From the NCBI GenBank assembly GCA_947044365.1, contig OX345638.1, forward strand, positions 7,511,201-7,575,200: 64,000 nt of DNA, given 5' to 3'. A program made the translations under genes and the position numbers. Origin of the DNA: Petrosia ficiformis (taxonomy: Eukaryota > Porifera > Demospongiae > Haplosclerida > Petrosiidae). The notes under the pieces are model-generated. The model ran no database searches, was not told the DNA's origin, and saw only the letters and a program-made list of their open reading frames with translations. Below are positions 10,141 to 22,593 of this stretch, one piece after another (the first letter of the stretch is position 1; the number at the start of each line of letters is the position of its first letter).

Positions 10141-11487
10141 GTAGGTTTTATTATGCACACTCAAATACTATTCAGTCTAATGGTTAACAATTTAAGCATG
10201 GCATGTGATGGACTGTGTTGTCACTGCTATAACAAAAGCATATGTTCAGCTCTTAGTTAGTTGTTGTTTTGTAGGATCATTTTCTCCATGCTGCCTGCAA
10301 ACCTAATTTTAATTCCCACTTGTATTAAAGTAATGTTTACCATCAATTTCAAATCCAAGTTGAGTTTTTCACAGCATTTGATGATAAAATTAGTGGCTGT
10401 TTAGACTTGTATGCCACTACAAAATCATTTGGCAATCAGTTGATAGTTGCAGTGCTCTTTTATTAGCCACACTGTAAAAGCAGATTGGTTCGTTACACAT
10501 TTACCTGATTACATATACTGATGGGTTGTTTTAACCTTCAGTTGGTTACAGGAGTATTTTATTTTCCTCAATTCTGATTTATTTTTCTTGCTAGGTAATA
10601 TTTACAAGTACTAGTTTCATTTTATTTATATTGACTAGTATATAAAGTACATGGCATAGTAATAAAAATAATGGCCTAGTATTATGTGGGTACAACCTGT
10701 GGTGTATTATTACTGCTTCCATTTTAACATCTGTGAAAACAACAGATGTGATTTACTCATTTCAGAGTAATTAGTATGTACATGAATTTGTACTTATAAT
10801 AACAAATAACATCTGTTGTACTCATAGATATTTGAAGTACATTGCAATGTCCATTCATAATTTATTATGGAATGTACCTTATCTACACACACATGTACTA
10901 GTCAATAGATCAAGATCAAAATAAATGATTACTACCTGTAAACATCACCTATTTTCCACTAAATTGGCATATTTGTCTGAAGATTTGGAAGTTCATCTGA
11001 AGATGCAAATTTTCACATGTATTACATTTATTGTTACAGTATTTCAACTATCATTTTGTTTGATTGTAAAAATGCTTGAAAATCTATTGTAATGCTCTAT
11101 AACTGACAAGTAATAGCACTTAGATTCAGGGAAAAGAGACAAGCTAAAATCTGTTCACATTCAAACTTAGGTTGTAATGAGTTGATAGGTATATACTATA
11201 GTGTATAGTTTAATGTCATAAGACTAATACATGATTTTACTGTAACTTAATGATGAAGCAATAGATTGAAGTGTGACTTACACAAAAAAGAATGGAATAT
11301 AAAAATGATGCAAATAAAAAGATTGGTCATTCTAAACTTAGATTATGACCATTTTTCTGAGATCATGGTGAACGTCAATGACCTTTAGTTAGCACAACTC
11401 TAATCTGTCATAATATTAACCACATATTTAGATTTTTGAAAGCGCATGTGCAAACAATATTGTGGGTGTGGCAGGAAGATGGGCTAG

Positions 11488-11657
11488 TGCTTCATTTAAG
11501 CTCACGAAATAATTAGAACATATATGGTACTATACTACATACTATAACAGAAAAACCCCACCCCTACGATAATAGGCCTACCCCTACGATAGAAGTATAC
11601 TAACTAAATATAGTACCATATATACTCTAATTATATTTTGTGAGCTTAAATGAAGCA
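11488..11657. mobile_element. foldback MITE, 170 bp
   Basis: Inverted terminal repeats of about 45 bp start TGCTTCATTTAAGCTCAC on the left, with the complement GTGAGCTTAAATGAAGCA on the right. The unpaired centre contains two copies of CCCCTACGAT. I could not identify a target-site duplication, so the superfamily is not assigned. Confidence 0.7.
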
Positions 11658-12622
11658 TCAACCGGCTTAAAGATGGAAAATTTAGTTTCGAATAAATATT
11701 AAATTTGAGTTGCTAGAGATGTGAAAACATTTTTTTTTTCTTAACTCATACTATGAGAAAGTAGGATATTTAGTAGGTATATGGCCTTGGTCTTTGTCAT
11801 TTAGGCAGTGCTGCAACCAGGCCTAGGCCAAACACGTGCTTCCAGTCTACCAGAGTTTGAACATTTACAGAATTGCCTATCTAGTTGTTCATACCCTAGT
11901 TATAATTATTGGGTTAATTTCTGTGAATTAATATGAGGAGTGTCAACTTTAATTATCAGAGTGTTAGTGATCTACCATTAGATTCATTACAATATTACTC
12001 GGTAGTTATTAACTGCCTGTTAATCAGTCATGTGAATGTCTACATGACTCTTCAGTTGCAAGTACCCATTCAAATTGTCCTGTTATAGTTTATGATAAAT
12101 AATGCATCTCTGTACACTGTTGTTTTACTGTAGAATTGTTAAAAAAAACTTTCAACTTCACAACAAGTGTGTTATTACAGTGAGCTTAGGTTTTGATTTT
12201 CAAGATAGTGGACACTCCCTCAGTGATTCTCCAATTGGTAAATAATGTTAAATGTACTAAATGTATATAACTGACTAGATATAATCAGTTATGCATAACA
12301 GTTAAGTGTTTACATATCCAGTACCAGTCCTCAGATATAATGCTTAAAGTGCCAGTGAATTGTACTTAATCCTAGCTTACTTTATCATAGTGTATAGTAG
12401 GGTTTATCATCCTGGGGTCAGATAAAATTAAATATTAATCCACCCATTTCTCCATCAAGCCAATCATTGCTGCTTTGTTAACCAAATTTCTAGAGAGAAC
12501 AGTAGTACTTGACCATGTCTCTATATGTCTGGCTTTATATACTGGAAGCCTAGACCCATACCTTAATTACAAGTGATAATATGATATAATTATTATTATC
12601 ATACTTGATACAACATAAACTA

Positions 12623-13474
12623 CAGTAGAAGTCATAAAAAAGTTAACGTTTCGTAATCGTTCTACGATCGTTTTACGGCTCCATTCATTGCAAATTACGG
12701 TTGCAATCGTTTTTAAAAACGAATCTGATCGTTCGCATTAATAATTAACTTGGGCGTTTCTGTTTTTCCTAAAAATATGTGGGGGCGGAGCGTGTAACAT
12801 CTAATTCTTTTCACCTCCATAACTCTTGTATTTTATGAGACTAAAAATTCTAACTTTCTTTGCTGGACAAAAGAGTTGTTAACAAAGCCAATGATGTCAA
12901 ACTTATGCTTCGTTATCACCAGGAAGAGTCCAAGGCAAGCGCTTGAGAGTATAGTGTTACCACGGGCAACGTCCACCTCTGTACAACCTTGTATAACTTA
13001 TGCATTTTAAACAGCAATGACTTTTAACTCACATATTTAGACAGCAGACCTTTTAAGAAAGCCACAGATACCAAACTCATGCTCCGTTAGCTGCAAGAAA
13101 GCAGCAAGGCGAGCATTTGAAAGTTAAGTAGTCACCAAACGCCATTAGAGACAGTATGTTAGCATCTCAAACAACATGGATGATAACCCTACGATCCCAG
13201 GGCCTAAACTGGGGGGCCAGACCCCCCCCCCCCCCCCCCCCCCCCAGTTTGTCATGCTAACAATGCTAACGATGCTAACGTACTGTCTCTAATGGCTACT
13301 GTAGTCACCGGTGACGTCCATATTTGGCGTTCATGTGATTTCTTGTTGAAACACGCATGCGCAAAGATTGGTTTAACGGTTTTAAAAACGATTCTAAATC
13401 GTAAAAAAACGGAACGAATCAGAGAACGATCGTAAAACGATTACGAAACGTTAACTTTTTTATGACCTCTACTG
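12623..13474. mobile_element. Tc1/mariner-type non-autonomous element, 852 bp
   Basis: Terminal inverted repeats begin CAGTAGARGTCATAAAAAAG and continue for about 48 bp, flanked by TA on both sides (12621-12622, 13475-13476). A CAGT terminus and TA duplication are typical of Tc1/mariner elements. The paralogous place in gene 3 (near 45090) has no insertion, an empty site. No transposase frame is visible. The interior holds another foldback element. Confidence 0.8.
13141..13296. mobile_element. nested foldback element with poly-C tract
   Basis: Inverted arms of 26 bp (GCCATTAGAGACAGTATG at left, the complement at right, one mismatch) lie inside the 852-bp Tc1-type element. The centre carries a run of 24 C at 13222-13245, preceded by GGGGGG. 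This is a likely slippage or assembly trouble spot. Confidence 0.65.
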
Positions 13475-13564
13475 TAAATGATAACTATTAATTAACTAGT
13501 GAATTATATAATTTACAGTATATAATTATTACAAGAGACATCTACTTTGTGTGAAATTTGGATC

Positions 13565-13585
13565 ATGGCTGGATATGACGACGAC
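13565..13585 (+). CDS. start exon of Roc-COR gene 2 (MAGYDDD)
   Basis: The ATG at 13565 opens seven codons, MAGYDDD, ending exactly at a donor GTATGTTATT, so the exon leaves in phase 0. Gene 3 has the same exon shortened to MAGYD (45193-45207), and gene 4 has MDYDKDY (59451-59471). The three share the upstream sequence GACATCTACTTTGTGTGA (gene 3 differs by one base). This exon is too short to find by length. I chose it because it recurs in three genes and because its phase matches the downstream 4-nt exon and Roc exon. The peptide is acidic, and no signal peptide is present. Confidence 0.7.
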
Positions 13586-14249
13586 GTATGTTATTATCGT
13601 TAATAAAAATATATTAATTTGTTGTGGTGATTGTTGAACTGCACAATCAAATATTTTTTTGAAAAGAGTATTCCAGCACGAGGGCCTTCTTCAACTAAAT
13701 AAGGCCCCAGAGGCTTGGGCCAAAATGTTCTTTTGAAGAATTATTGTGTTGTGTGTATATCAAGAATCACCACAATGAATATTGAAAACAGAATATGAAT
13801 TCATTATGTAACATTGGATTTGTTTCTGTTTACATTACAAGTTTAACTACAATAGATTCACAATATTATGTGTATCAATAACTTGCCATTATTATTCCAG
13901 AAAAGTGCATATTATCAATTTAAATCACATGACATTATGAGTATCAAAATTAAATTCCACATTAATTATTTAATTTCATACTGTGACAATATGGGAACAA
14001 GTTTGCAAAAATGGAAGGGGGTATCCCTGCCCCTCTGTCTAGTTTCTGTATATCTAGCATACCTTGGTTGTATATTATCAATAAACTCCAGTACTAAACA
14101 CATTTACAGATCCTTACAGATCTATAACCAAATTGTATCTTTATAAAGCCTTCTATCCTGGACACTAAATTTTATGAACTTTTTTGATAAAATGGTGGAG
14201 TTGTGGGAAAGGTCCCATTTTGCAACTTTGATAACAGTTATATTTGTAA
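13586..14249. other. first part of the long gene 2 intron
   Basis: Intronic DNA between the start exon and the repeat array. The open stretch at 13868-14146 (CINNLPLLFQKSAYYQF) is repeated in gene 3 at 45489-45755 with a 12-nt in-frame deletion, but has no good splice context. I consider it non-coding. Confidence 0.5.
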
Positions 14250-17200
14250 CATGTTATCTTACAACTTTGAACTTTCTATTGTTTTCACATATCTTTCAAC
14301 TATCTACTGTGATAATATCTAACTGAATCTACTAGAGATTGAGTATCATACGTAATTTATGTACATGTATTGATTATTAATTACATGAATGTTATCTTAC
14401 AACTTTGACCTTTCTATTGTTTCCACATATCTTTCAACTATCTACTGTGATAATATGTAACTGAATCTACTAGTATGTGAGTATCATACATAATTTATGT
14501 ACATGTATTGATTATTAATTACATGAATGTTATCTTACAACTTTGACCTTTCTATTGTTTCCACATATCTTTCAACTATCTACTGTGATAATATGTAACT
14601 GAATCTACTAGTTGGTGAGTATCATACATAATTTATGTACATGTATTGATTATTAATTACATGAATGTTATCTTACAACTTTGAACTTTCTATTGTTTCC
14701 ACATATCTTTCAACTATCTACTGTGATAATATGTAACTGAATCTACTAGAATGTGAGTATCATACATAATTTATGTACATGTATTGATTATTAATTACAT
14801 GATGTTATCTTACAACTTTGACCTTTCTATTGTTTCCACATATCTTTCAACTATCTACTGTGATAATATGTAACTGAATCTACTAGTTGGTGAGTATCAT
14901 ACATAATTTATGTACATGTATTGATCATTAATTACATGAATGTTATCTTACAACTTTGACCTTTCTATTGTTTCCACATATCTTTCAACTATCTACTGTG
15001 ATAATATGTAACTGAATCTACTAGGAAGTGAGTATCATACATAATTTATGTGCATGTATTGATTATTAATTACATGAATGTTATCTTACAACTTTGACCT
15101 TTCTATTGTTTCCGCATATCTCTACTGTGATAATATGTAACTGAATCTACTAGAGAGTGAGTATCATACATAATTTATGTACATGTATTGATTATTAATT
15201 ACATGAATGTTATCTTACAACTTTGACCTTTCTATTGTTTCCGCATATCTCTACTGTGATAATATGTAACTGAATTTACTAGAGAGTGAGTATCATACAT
15301 AATTTATGTGCATGTATTGATTATTAATTACATGAATGTTATCTTACAACTTTGACCTTTCTATTGTTTCCACATATCTTTCAACTATCTTCTGTGATAA
15401 TATGTAACTGAATCTACTAGTTGGTGAGTATCATACATAATTTATGTGCATGTATTGATTATTAATTACATGAATGTTATCTTACAACTTTGACCTTTCT
15501 ATTGTTTCCACATATCTTTCAACTATCTACTGTGATAATATGTAACTGAATCTACTAGAGATTGAGTATCATACATAATTTATGTACATGTATTGATTAT
15601 TAATTACATGAATGTTATCTTACAACTTTGACCTTTCTATTGTTTCCACATATCTTTCAACTATCTACTGTGATAATATGTAACTGAATCTACTAGGAAG
15701 TGAGTATCATACATAATTTATGTGCATGTATTGATTATTAATTACATGAATGTTATCTTACAACTTTGACCTTTCTATTGTTTCCGCATATCTCTACTGT
15801 GATAATATGTAACTGAATCTACTAGAGAGTGAGTATCATACATAATTTATGTACATGTATTGATTATTAATTACATGAATGTTATCTTACAACTTTGACC
15901 TTTCTGTTGTTTCCACATATCTTTCAACTATCTACTGTGATAATATGTAACTGAATCTACTAGTATGTGAGTATCATACATAATTTATGTACATGTATTG
16001 ATTATTAATTACATGAATGTTATCTTACAACTTTGACCTTTCTATTGTTTCCACATATCTTTCAACTTTCTACTGTGATAATATGTAACTGAATCTACTA
16101 GTTGGTGAGTATCATACATAATTTATGTACATGTATTGATTATTAATTACATGAATGTTATCTTACAACTTTGACCTTTCTGTTGTTTCCACATATCTTT
16201 CAACTATCTACTGTGATAATATGTAACTGAATCTACTAGAATGTGAGTATCATACATAATTTATGTACATGTATTGATTATTAATTACATGAATGTTATC
16301 TTACAACTTTGACCTTTCTATTGTTTCCACATATCTTTCAACTATCTACTGTGATAATATGTAACTGAATCTACTAGTCTGTGAGTATCATACATAATTT
16401 ATGTACATGTATTGATTATTAATTACATGAATGTTATCTTACAACTTTGACCTTTCTGTTTCCATATATCTTTCAACTATCTACTGTGATAATAATTATG
16501 TAACTGAATCTACTAGAATGTGAGTATCATACATAATTTATGTACATGTATTGATTATTAATTACATGAATGTTATCTTACAACTTTGACCTTTCTGTTG
16601 TTTCCACATATCTTTCAACTATCTACTGTGATAATATGTAACTGAATCTACTAGAATGTGAGTATCATACATAATTTATGTACATGTATTGATTATTAAT
16701 TACATGAATGTTATCTTACAACTTTGACCTTTCTATTGTTTCCACATATCTTTCAACTATCTACTGTGATAATATGTAACTGAATCTACTAGTCTGTGAG
16801 TATCATACATAATTTATGTACATGTATTGATTATTAATTACATGAATGTTATCTTACAATTTTGACCTTTCTATTGTTTCCACATATCTTTCAACTATCT
16901 ACTGTGATAATATGTAACTGAATCTACTAGTGGGTGAGTATCATACATAATTTATGTACATGTATTGATTATTAATTACATGAAGGTTATCTTACAACTT
17001 TGACCTTTCTATTGTTTCCACATATCTTTCAACTTTCCACTGTGATAATATGTAACTGAATCTACTAGAGAGTGAGTATCATACATAATTTATGTACATG
17101 TATTGATTATTAATTACATGAATGTTATCTTACAACTTTGACCTTTCTATTGTTTCCACATATCTTTCAACTATCTACTGTGATAATATGTAACTGAATC

Positions 17201-18935
17201 TACTAGAATGTGAGTATCATACATAATTTATGTACATGTATTGATTATTAATTACATGAATGTTATCTTACAACTTTGACCTTTCTATTGTTTCCACATA
17301 TCTTTCAACTTTCTACTGTGATAATATGTAACTGAATCTACTAGTCTGTGAGTATCATACATAATTTATGTACATGTATTGATTATTAATTACATGAATG
17401 TTATCTTACAACTTTGACCTTTCTGTTTCCACATATCTTTCAACTATCTACTGTGATAATATGTAACTGAATCTACTAGTTGGTGAGTATCATACATAAT
17501 TTATGTACATGTATTGATTATTAATTACATGAATGTTATCTTACAACTTTGACCTTTCTATTGTTTCCGCATTTCTCTACTGTGATAATATGTAACTGAA
17601 TCTACTAGTCTGTGAGTATCATACATAATTTATGTACATGTATTGATTATTAATTACATGAATGTTATCTTACAACTTTGACCTTTCTGTTGTTTCCACA
17701 TATCTTTCAACTTTCTACTGTGATAATATGTAACTGAATCTACTAGTCTGTGAGTATCATACATAATTTATGTACATGTATTGATTATTAATTACATGAA
17801 TGTTATCTTACAACTTTGACCTTTCTATTGTTTCCACATATCTTTCAACTATCTACTATGATAATATGTAACTGAATCTACTAGTTGGTGAGTATCATAC
17901 ATAATTTATGTACATGTATTGATTATTAATTACATGAATGTTATCTTACAACTTTGACCTTTCTGTTGTTTCCACATATCTTTCAACTATCTACTGTGAT
18001 AATATGTAACTGAATCTACTAGTTGGTGAGTATCATACATAATTTATGTACATGTATTGATTATTAATTACATGAATGTTATCTTACAACTTTGACCTTT
18101 CTATTGTTTCCGCATTTCTCTACTGTGATAATATGTAACTGAATCTACTAGTCTGTGAGTATCATACATAATTTATGTACATGTATTGATTATTAATTAC
18201 ATGAATGTTATCTTACAACTTTGACCTTTCTGTTGTTTCCACATATCTTTCAACTATCTACTGTGATAATATGTAACTGAATCTACTAGAATGTGAGTAT
18301 CATACATAATTTATGTACATGTATTGATTATTAATTACATGAATGTTATCTTACAACTTTGACCTTTCTATTGTTTCCACATATCTTTCAACTATCTACT
18401 ATGATAATATGTAACTGAATCTACTAGTTGGTGAGTATCATACATAATTTATGTACATGTATTGATTATTAATTACATGAATATTATCTTACAACTTTGA
18501 CCTTTCTATTGTTTCCACATATCTTTCAACTATCTACTGTGATAATATGTAACTGAATCTACTAGAGAGTGAGTATCATACATAATTTATGTACATGTAT
18601 TGATTATTAATTACATGAATGTTATCTTACAACTTTGACCTTTCTGTTGTTTCCACATATCTTTCAACTATCTACTGTGATAATATGTAACTGAATCTAC
18701 TAGAATGTGAGTATCATACATAATTTATGTACATGTATTGATTATTTAATTACATGAATGTTATCTTACAACTTTGACCTTTCTATTGTTTCCACATATC
18801 TTTCAACTATCTACTGTGATAATATGTAACTGAATCCACTAGAGAGTGAGTATCATACATAATTTATGTACATGTATTGATTATGAATTAGCTACATGAA
18901 TGTTATCTTACAACCTTCACCTTTCTATTGTGTCG
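14250..18935 (+). repeat. 34-unit 138-bp tandem array with hypervariable triplet (candidate single-codon microexons), gene 2
   Basis: The basic period is 138 bp, with shorter ~129-bp units where TTTCAACTA is missing. Each unit reads TGTAACTGAATCTACTAG, then three variable bases, then GTGAGTATCATACATAATT. Triplets run from 14336 (AGA) to 18843 (AGA): AGA 8, TTG 8, AAT 7, TCT 6, TAT 2, GAA 2, TGG 1. None is a stop. The conserved left part has a branch-point-like TAAC about 15 nt before AG, and the right part is a textbook 5' splice site. Two units (14336 and 15559) have TTGAGT instead of GTGAGT. The array lies in the intron between the phase-0 start exon and the 4-nt exon, so each triplet would be one in-frame codon. 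That it is spliced is inference. Confidence 0.85.
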
Positions 18936-18962
18936 TACATAATTTACACATTGATTAATTAA

Positions 18963-19441
18963 CCCTTAGAGGACTGGCAACTCTATTGCATATATTTTGG
19001 CCACCGTTCACTTTCTCTATCCCAAACTTGACTCCTTTCCCACATGGAGCACTACTTCTACCAATTTGCTTACCGGGACTCGAAAGTCCCCAAACGCTTT
19101 GTAGGATTAAATCAAATGCAGTGCTCTCCCTCTTTTGACTGGAAGTGGTGCAAACAAAATGACCCCACTGCATGTTGGTACAAGCTACACTCACGATTTC
19201 AGGTTTTACAGTAAGGGAAATGCCTCAGGTACCCACCAGAGCGTGTGGGCAGGATCACTGAAACCACAGTCGTTATTTAGGCCAAAGGGCGGCCGAAAAA
19301 CCAGGAACTTTTTTAGCCATTTTCATGGGCTTGTGCCTGACACCAATTACAAGCATTTGGAGGGCTTTGTAACCCTAGGAACACACTCTGAACCACGTAG
19401 GGGTGAAACGTCATATATATGTGACATCAGTCCTCTAAGGG
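18963..19441. mobile_element. piggyBac-type MITE, 479 bp (gene 2)
   Basis: The ends CCCTTAGAGGACTG and CAGTCCTCTAAGGG are perfect inverted repeats flanked by TTAA (18959-18962, 19442-19445), the signature of piggyBac elements. It sits at the 3' end of the 138-bp array. Gene 3 has the same element at the same position (50633-51147), so the insertion predates their duplication. The open stretches inside it on both strands are not genes. Confidence 0.85.
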
Positions 19442-19571
19442 TTAATTAATTATATTTCACAACTTTCATGAATATTATCATACTACTAACCAATACAATT
19501 TTTTTATGTTTCATTGGTTAATTCTTTTTTATTTATGTCTCTGAAACACACAACAAATCTACTGAATACAG

Positions 19572-19575
19572 GAAG
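19572..19575 (+). CDS. 4-nt exon of gene 2 (GAAG)
   Basis: The sequence AATACAG, then GAAG, then GTATGTAGG. Four nucleotides turn phase 0 (after the start exon and any number of codon microexons) into phase 1. The Roc exon opens with two bases TT that complete the codon GTT. The result is Glu-Val-Tyr-Lys. Conserved as GAAG in gene 4 and AAAG in gene 3. Confidence 0.6.
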
Positions 19576-19668
19576 GTATGTAGGTGTTCTATTATGTATG
19601 TAGTATTAATCAGCAGGACTAGTAATTACATTGATGGTGCAAACTGTACATAATATTTATCATTTTAG

Positions 19669-21374
19669 TTTATAAAGAAGCTCTCTCAGAAGGTGAACGT
19701 GATGTAGCATATTCTCGTGTCATGCTACTTGGTTCAGCTGGTGCTGGGAAATCAAGCCTCAAGCGTGGGCTTATGCACTTACCATTTGACTCAAACATTG
19801 ACAGTACCATTGTTGCTAATATTGAGTCTGTATCAACTATACGACCTGTTGATTACCAGTGGGCAACTGCAGAGTGGAGAGAGCTGACCCCAGATGATGA
19901 GCTTGATGAGTTATCTCAGTTATTAGCACACATTCCGAGCAGAACTGAAACTGTGCCGACCAATGAAGCAGCTGTAAGTCTTTACCCATCATTACAATCA
20001 ATAATACCTTCAGAGTTAGCGATTGAGAAACAAAAAATGGTGACAGTAGACACAATTGTTGCAGATGTTATTGAACAAGCTATGTCAAAACTTTATGAAA
20101 AACCTCAACCACTTCTCCATGTTTGGGATTGTGGGGGTCAGCCTTAGTTTCTGGAATTACTGCCAGCATTCCTTACATCTCGTACCATGTTCCTCCTCCT
20201 CTTTGATGCTTCAGTAGATTTCAATAACAGATGGACATCTGTACATTATCAGCAGGGAAGAAAGTTTTCTGGAGAAGAAGTCAACATTACTGTACTGGAA
20301 CTTTTACACAAATGGATGGCAAGTATTCATGCCCATCTGGCAAGATTTCAAAAGGGTGTCCTACCTGATTATCCACGTATGATTGCCATCGGTACTCGAG
20401 GAGATAAATTGAGCTCAGAAAAGAAAAATGAGATCAGTGAGAATCTAACGCACTCGATAGAAGAAAAGGCTTTTGCAAATATATTTAAGAGAGTTTGCAT
20501 TGTTGATAATACTACAGCAGGAATGGAAGATAAAGAAGATGAAACATACAAATATTTGCGAGAGGAGATTTACAAGTTAGCTTCTGAGAAGCTCGTTGTT
20601 GAAACACCAATCAAATGGGTTCTGTTTCGTAAGGTTTTACAAGTGCTGGTGAGAGAATCCAAAAATATCATCACACTCCGTGAAGCATGTGCTATTGGTG
20701 TGGATTGTAAGATCGATGCTGAAGATGTTCCTAAAGTTCTCATGTTCTATCATGAGCTAGGAGTGATTTTATTCTACCCTCACATTCAAGGCCTCAGAGA
20801 TAAGGTGATTCTCAGTCCAAAATGGTTTGTGGATTGCCTTGGAAAAGTCCTTACACTACAACAAAGTGATGATGGTGAAAATCTACAAATGTGGAAACTG
20901 CTACATGAGAAAGGCATCCTAGTCGAGCCCTTGTATAGAGCTGTGTGGAGAAATTGTGAGGGTATTGAACCCGATGGAATCATTGAGCTTATGGTTCAGT
21001 TTCGTTTAGCAGCACAAGTCAAAACTAATCTATTTCATGACCCCGATGTCAAACAGTTCTTCCTACCAGCAGCACTAAGAAAGTTCACAGATGACACTTC
21101 CTCAAATCCAAAAGCCTCTTCTCTCCACATTACATTTGCCACTGGTTATGTAACCCCAGGTTTCTTCACACGTCTTGTTGCCACTATGCCTGATTCTCCA
21201 AAATGTGACCTATACTTTCATAAACTTATAACACTATTTCATAATCGAGTCACATTTCAGTTTTCAGGCACTCATGTTGTCCTTACTGAACTACCTAGTG
21301 CAATTCAAGTTGATGTTATACATGAAGATGAAACTTCAAATACTGAAAAGCAGAACGTCTGTCATGATGTAAAG
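19669..21374 (+). CDS. Roc-COR exon of gene 2, with one nonsense codon
   Basis: A 1,706-nt exon from acceptor CATTTTAG to donor AAG/GTATAT, the same length as in gene 3. It encodes a Roc-type GTPase: Walker A GSAGAGKSS right after MLL (19722), switch II WDCGGQ, and TRGDKL for guanine specificity. A COR-like region follows (WVLFRKVLQVL, then FYHELGVILFYPHI and VILSPKWFVDCLGKVL). The only visible lesion is TAG at 20145-20147, where genes 1, 3 and 4 have CAA or CAG (Gln), two codons after the switch II glutamine. Everything downstream is open. This could be a recent inactivation, a segregating null allele or a sequencing error. A product truncated here would lack COR, the membrane segment and the death fold. 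Confidence 0.75.
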
Positions 21375-21553
21375 GTATATACATTTGGTGTACATTTTAC
21401 TGAGAGCCTTTCTGCATCCTTCTTTAAGCACTGTATAAATGCATTTTATATACCATTCCATTCACAAATAGGTATACAGTGTCTGATAAATAAATATCCT
21501 CAACCTGTTTTTGTGTATAATTATATAATTATGTTATTACAATTACATCATAG

Positions 21554-21929
21554 GAAGTTCTGGAGACCAACTGTCAGGAAGTAGAAAAATGCCTTCAGTC
21601 CATTGATGCACAATCTCATATTGTTGATTCCACACCAGTTTCTGTAATACCAAGAGAATTTAAGTTTTTATGCTGTGATCCCAAATGTCCACCATCCTCT
21701 AATCCTCACTACCTAGTCCTTCGCTCAGGCAAAGAACAAACATGTCGAGATTCTCTTCTGTGCGATGAAAACAAACATCGTCATCGTAAACCTACTCCTA
21801 GAGAAGCATATTGGTTTCCTGGGGAGATTCCGAAATTTACCTGCCCTAACAACTATTGGAGCATTATGTCTGTAATTGTTCTAATTATAGCTATCACTAT
21901 TGGACTATTTTATATTTATGGTTCACAAG
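21554..21929 (+). CDS. Cys/His-rich and transmembrane exon of gene 2
   Basis: The acceptor is CATCATAG and the donor CACAAG/GTGAAT; it enters in phase 0 and leaves in phase 1 (376 nt). It begins EVLETNCQEVEKCLQ. Cys/His residues then cluster (CCDPKCPP, CRDSLLCDENKHRHR), possibly a small metal-binding module. One hydrophobic helix, SIMSVIVLIIAITIGLF, would anchor the protein in a membrane. If the intron is retained, translation stops after a short tail GEYGYGYHNHI (TAA 21962-21964). That gives a membrane form without the death fold. Confidence 0.65.
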
Positions 21930-22488
21930 GTGAATATGGATATGGTTATCACAATCATATATAAGACACACATAATGATATACTGTATCACAGTGCATTA
22001 ATTCACACATTCACTGATCTAATATACTTGTATATCATAGCACATGAAACAATGATTATTTAGATGTTAAATATATAGTGTGTAGCAAAAACTGACAGAG
22101 GAATGTGTGATATAATGTATCTGTCAGTATATACATATGTATATACATATATCCCTTGATAATAGAGTGATTGGCTCATTTGTACTTTCTTCATAGTAGA
22201 TGTAATACATTAGCTATGATAGGAAGTATATATGCCAGATATAGTACCCGATATAGAGGAGGTTTATGTGGATATAACCCAAGGCCATATATCTACTTAA
22301 ACCTTTGAACATCAGTAGGTTGTATATCCAGTAAATAAGCCAACTAGTCCTTACACTATGATGGGTGTATAAGCAAAATACACACCCGACCACATCAAAT
22401 GGTTGCCATGGTAGCATAGTATATAGTATAAATGTATATAATATATATATATATAAGAATAAAGAATGAATAATATTAAATTCTGTAG

Positions 22489-22542
22489 ATGATCAATCAG
22501 TTTGGAGGAAAGGAGCTAAAACTGCTGATGATGGAACAGGAG
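22489..22542 (+). CDS. 54-nt linker exon of gene 2
   Basis: The acceptor is TTCTGTAG and the donor CAGGAG/GTGAAT; phase 1 in and out. Encodes DDQSVWRKGAKTADDGTG, linking the membrane segment to the death-fold exon. The length and phase are the same in genes 1 and 3. Confidence 0.6.
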
Positions 22543-22593
22543 GTGAATTTATACTTTATAAATATTCATTAACTTCCTTTATAAACATTATAG

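Larger units (their letters stand above)
10141..13564. other. 5' intron of gene 2, with transposon insertions
   Basis: No gene is visible apart from the elements listed separately: the foldback at 11488-11657, the Tc1-type element at 12623-13474 and its nested foldback. The segment 10141-10800 aligns with 56612-57245 of gene 4, and 11780-12620 with 57585-58985, so this is the shared ancestral intron. Confidence 0.5.

Noticed and set aside
13868..14146. Open stretch conserved between genes 2 and 3 (45489-45755)
   Set aside because: Conserved because the introns are recent duplicates; no splice sites in suitable phases, no family resemblance.
14336..18845. Recursive splice sites
   Set aside because: Recursive sites juxtapose AG and GT with nothing between them; here exactly three bases always intervene.
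14250..18935. CRISPR-like array
   Set aside because: Constant 138-bp units without unique spacers; only three bases vary; the context is a eukaryotic intron.
14250..18935. Centromeric or generic satellite
   Set aside because: Each array is confined to the same intron of one gene family, and only the bases between AG and GT are hypervariable; a plain satellite does not explain this, though it remains the null hypothesis.
18955..19449. Open stretches on both strands (also 50629-51155, 36169-36612, 43897-44340)
   Set aside because: They lie inside piggyBac-type MITEs and have no domain or splice support.
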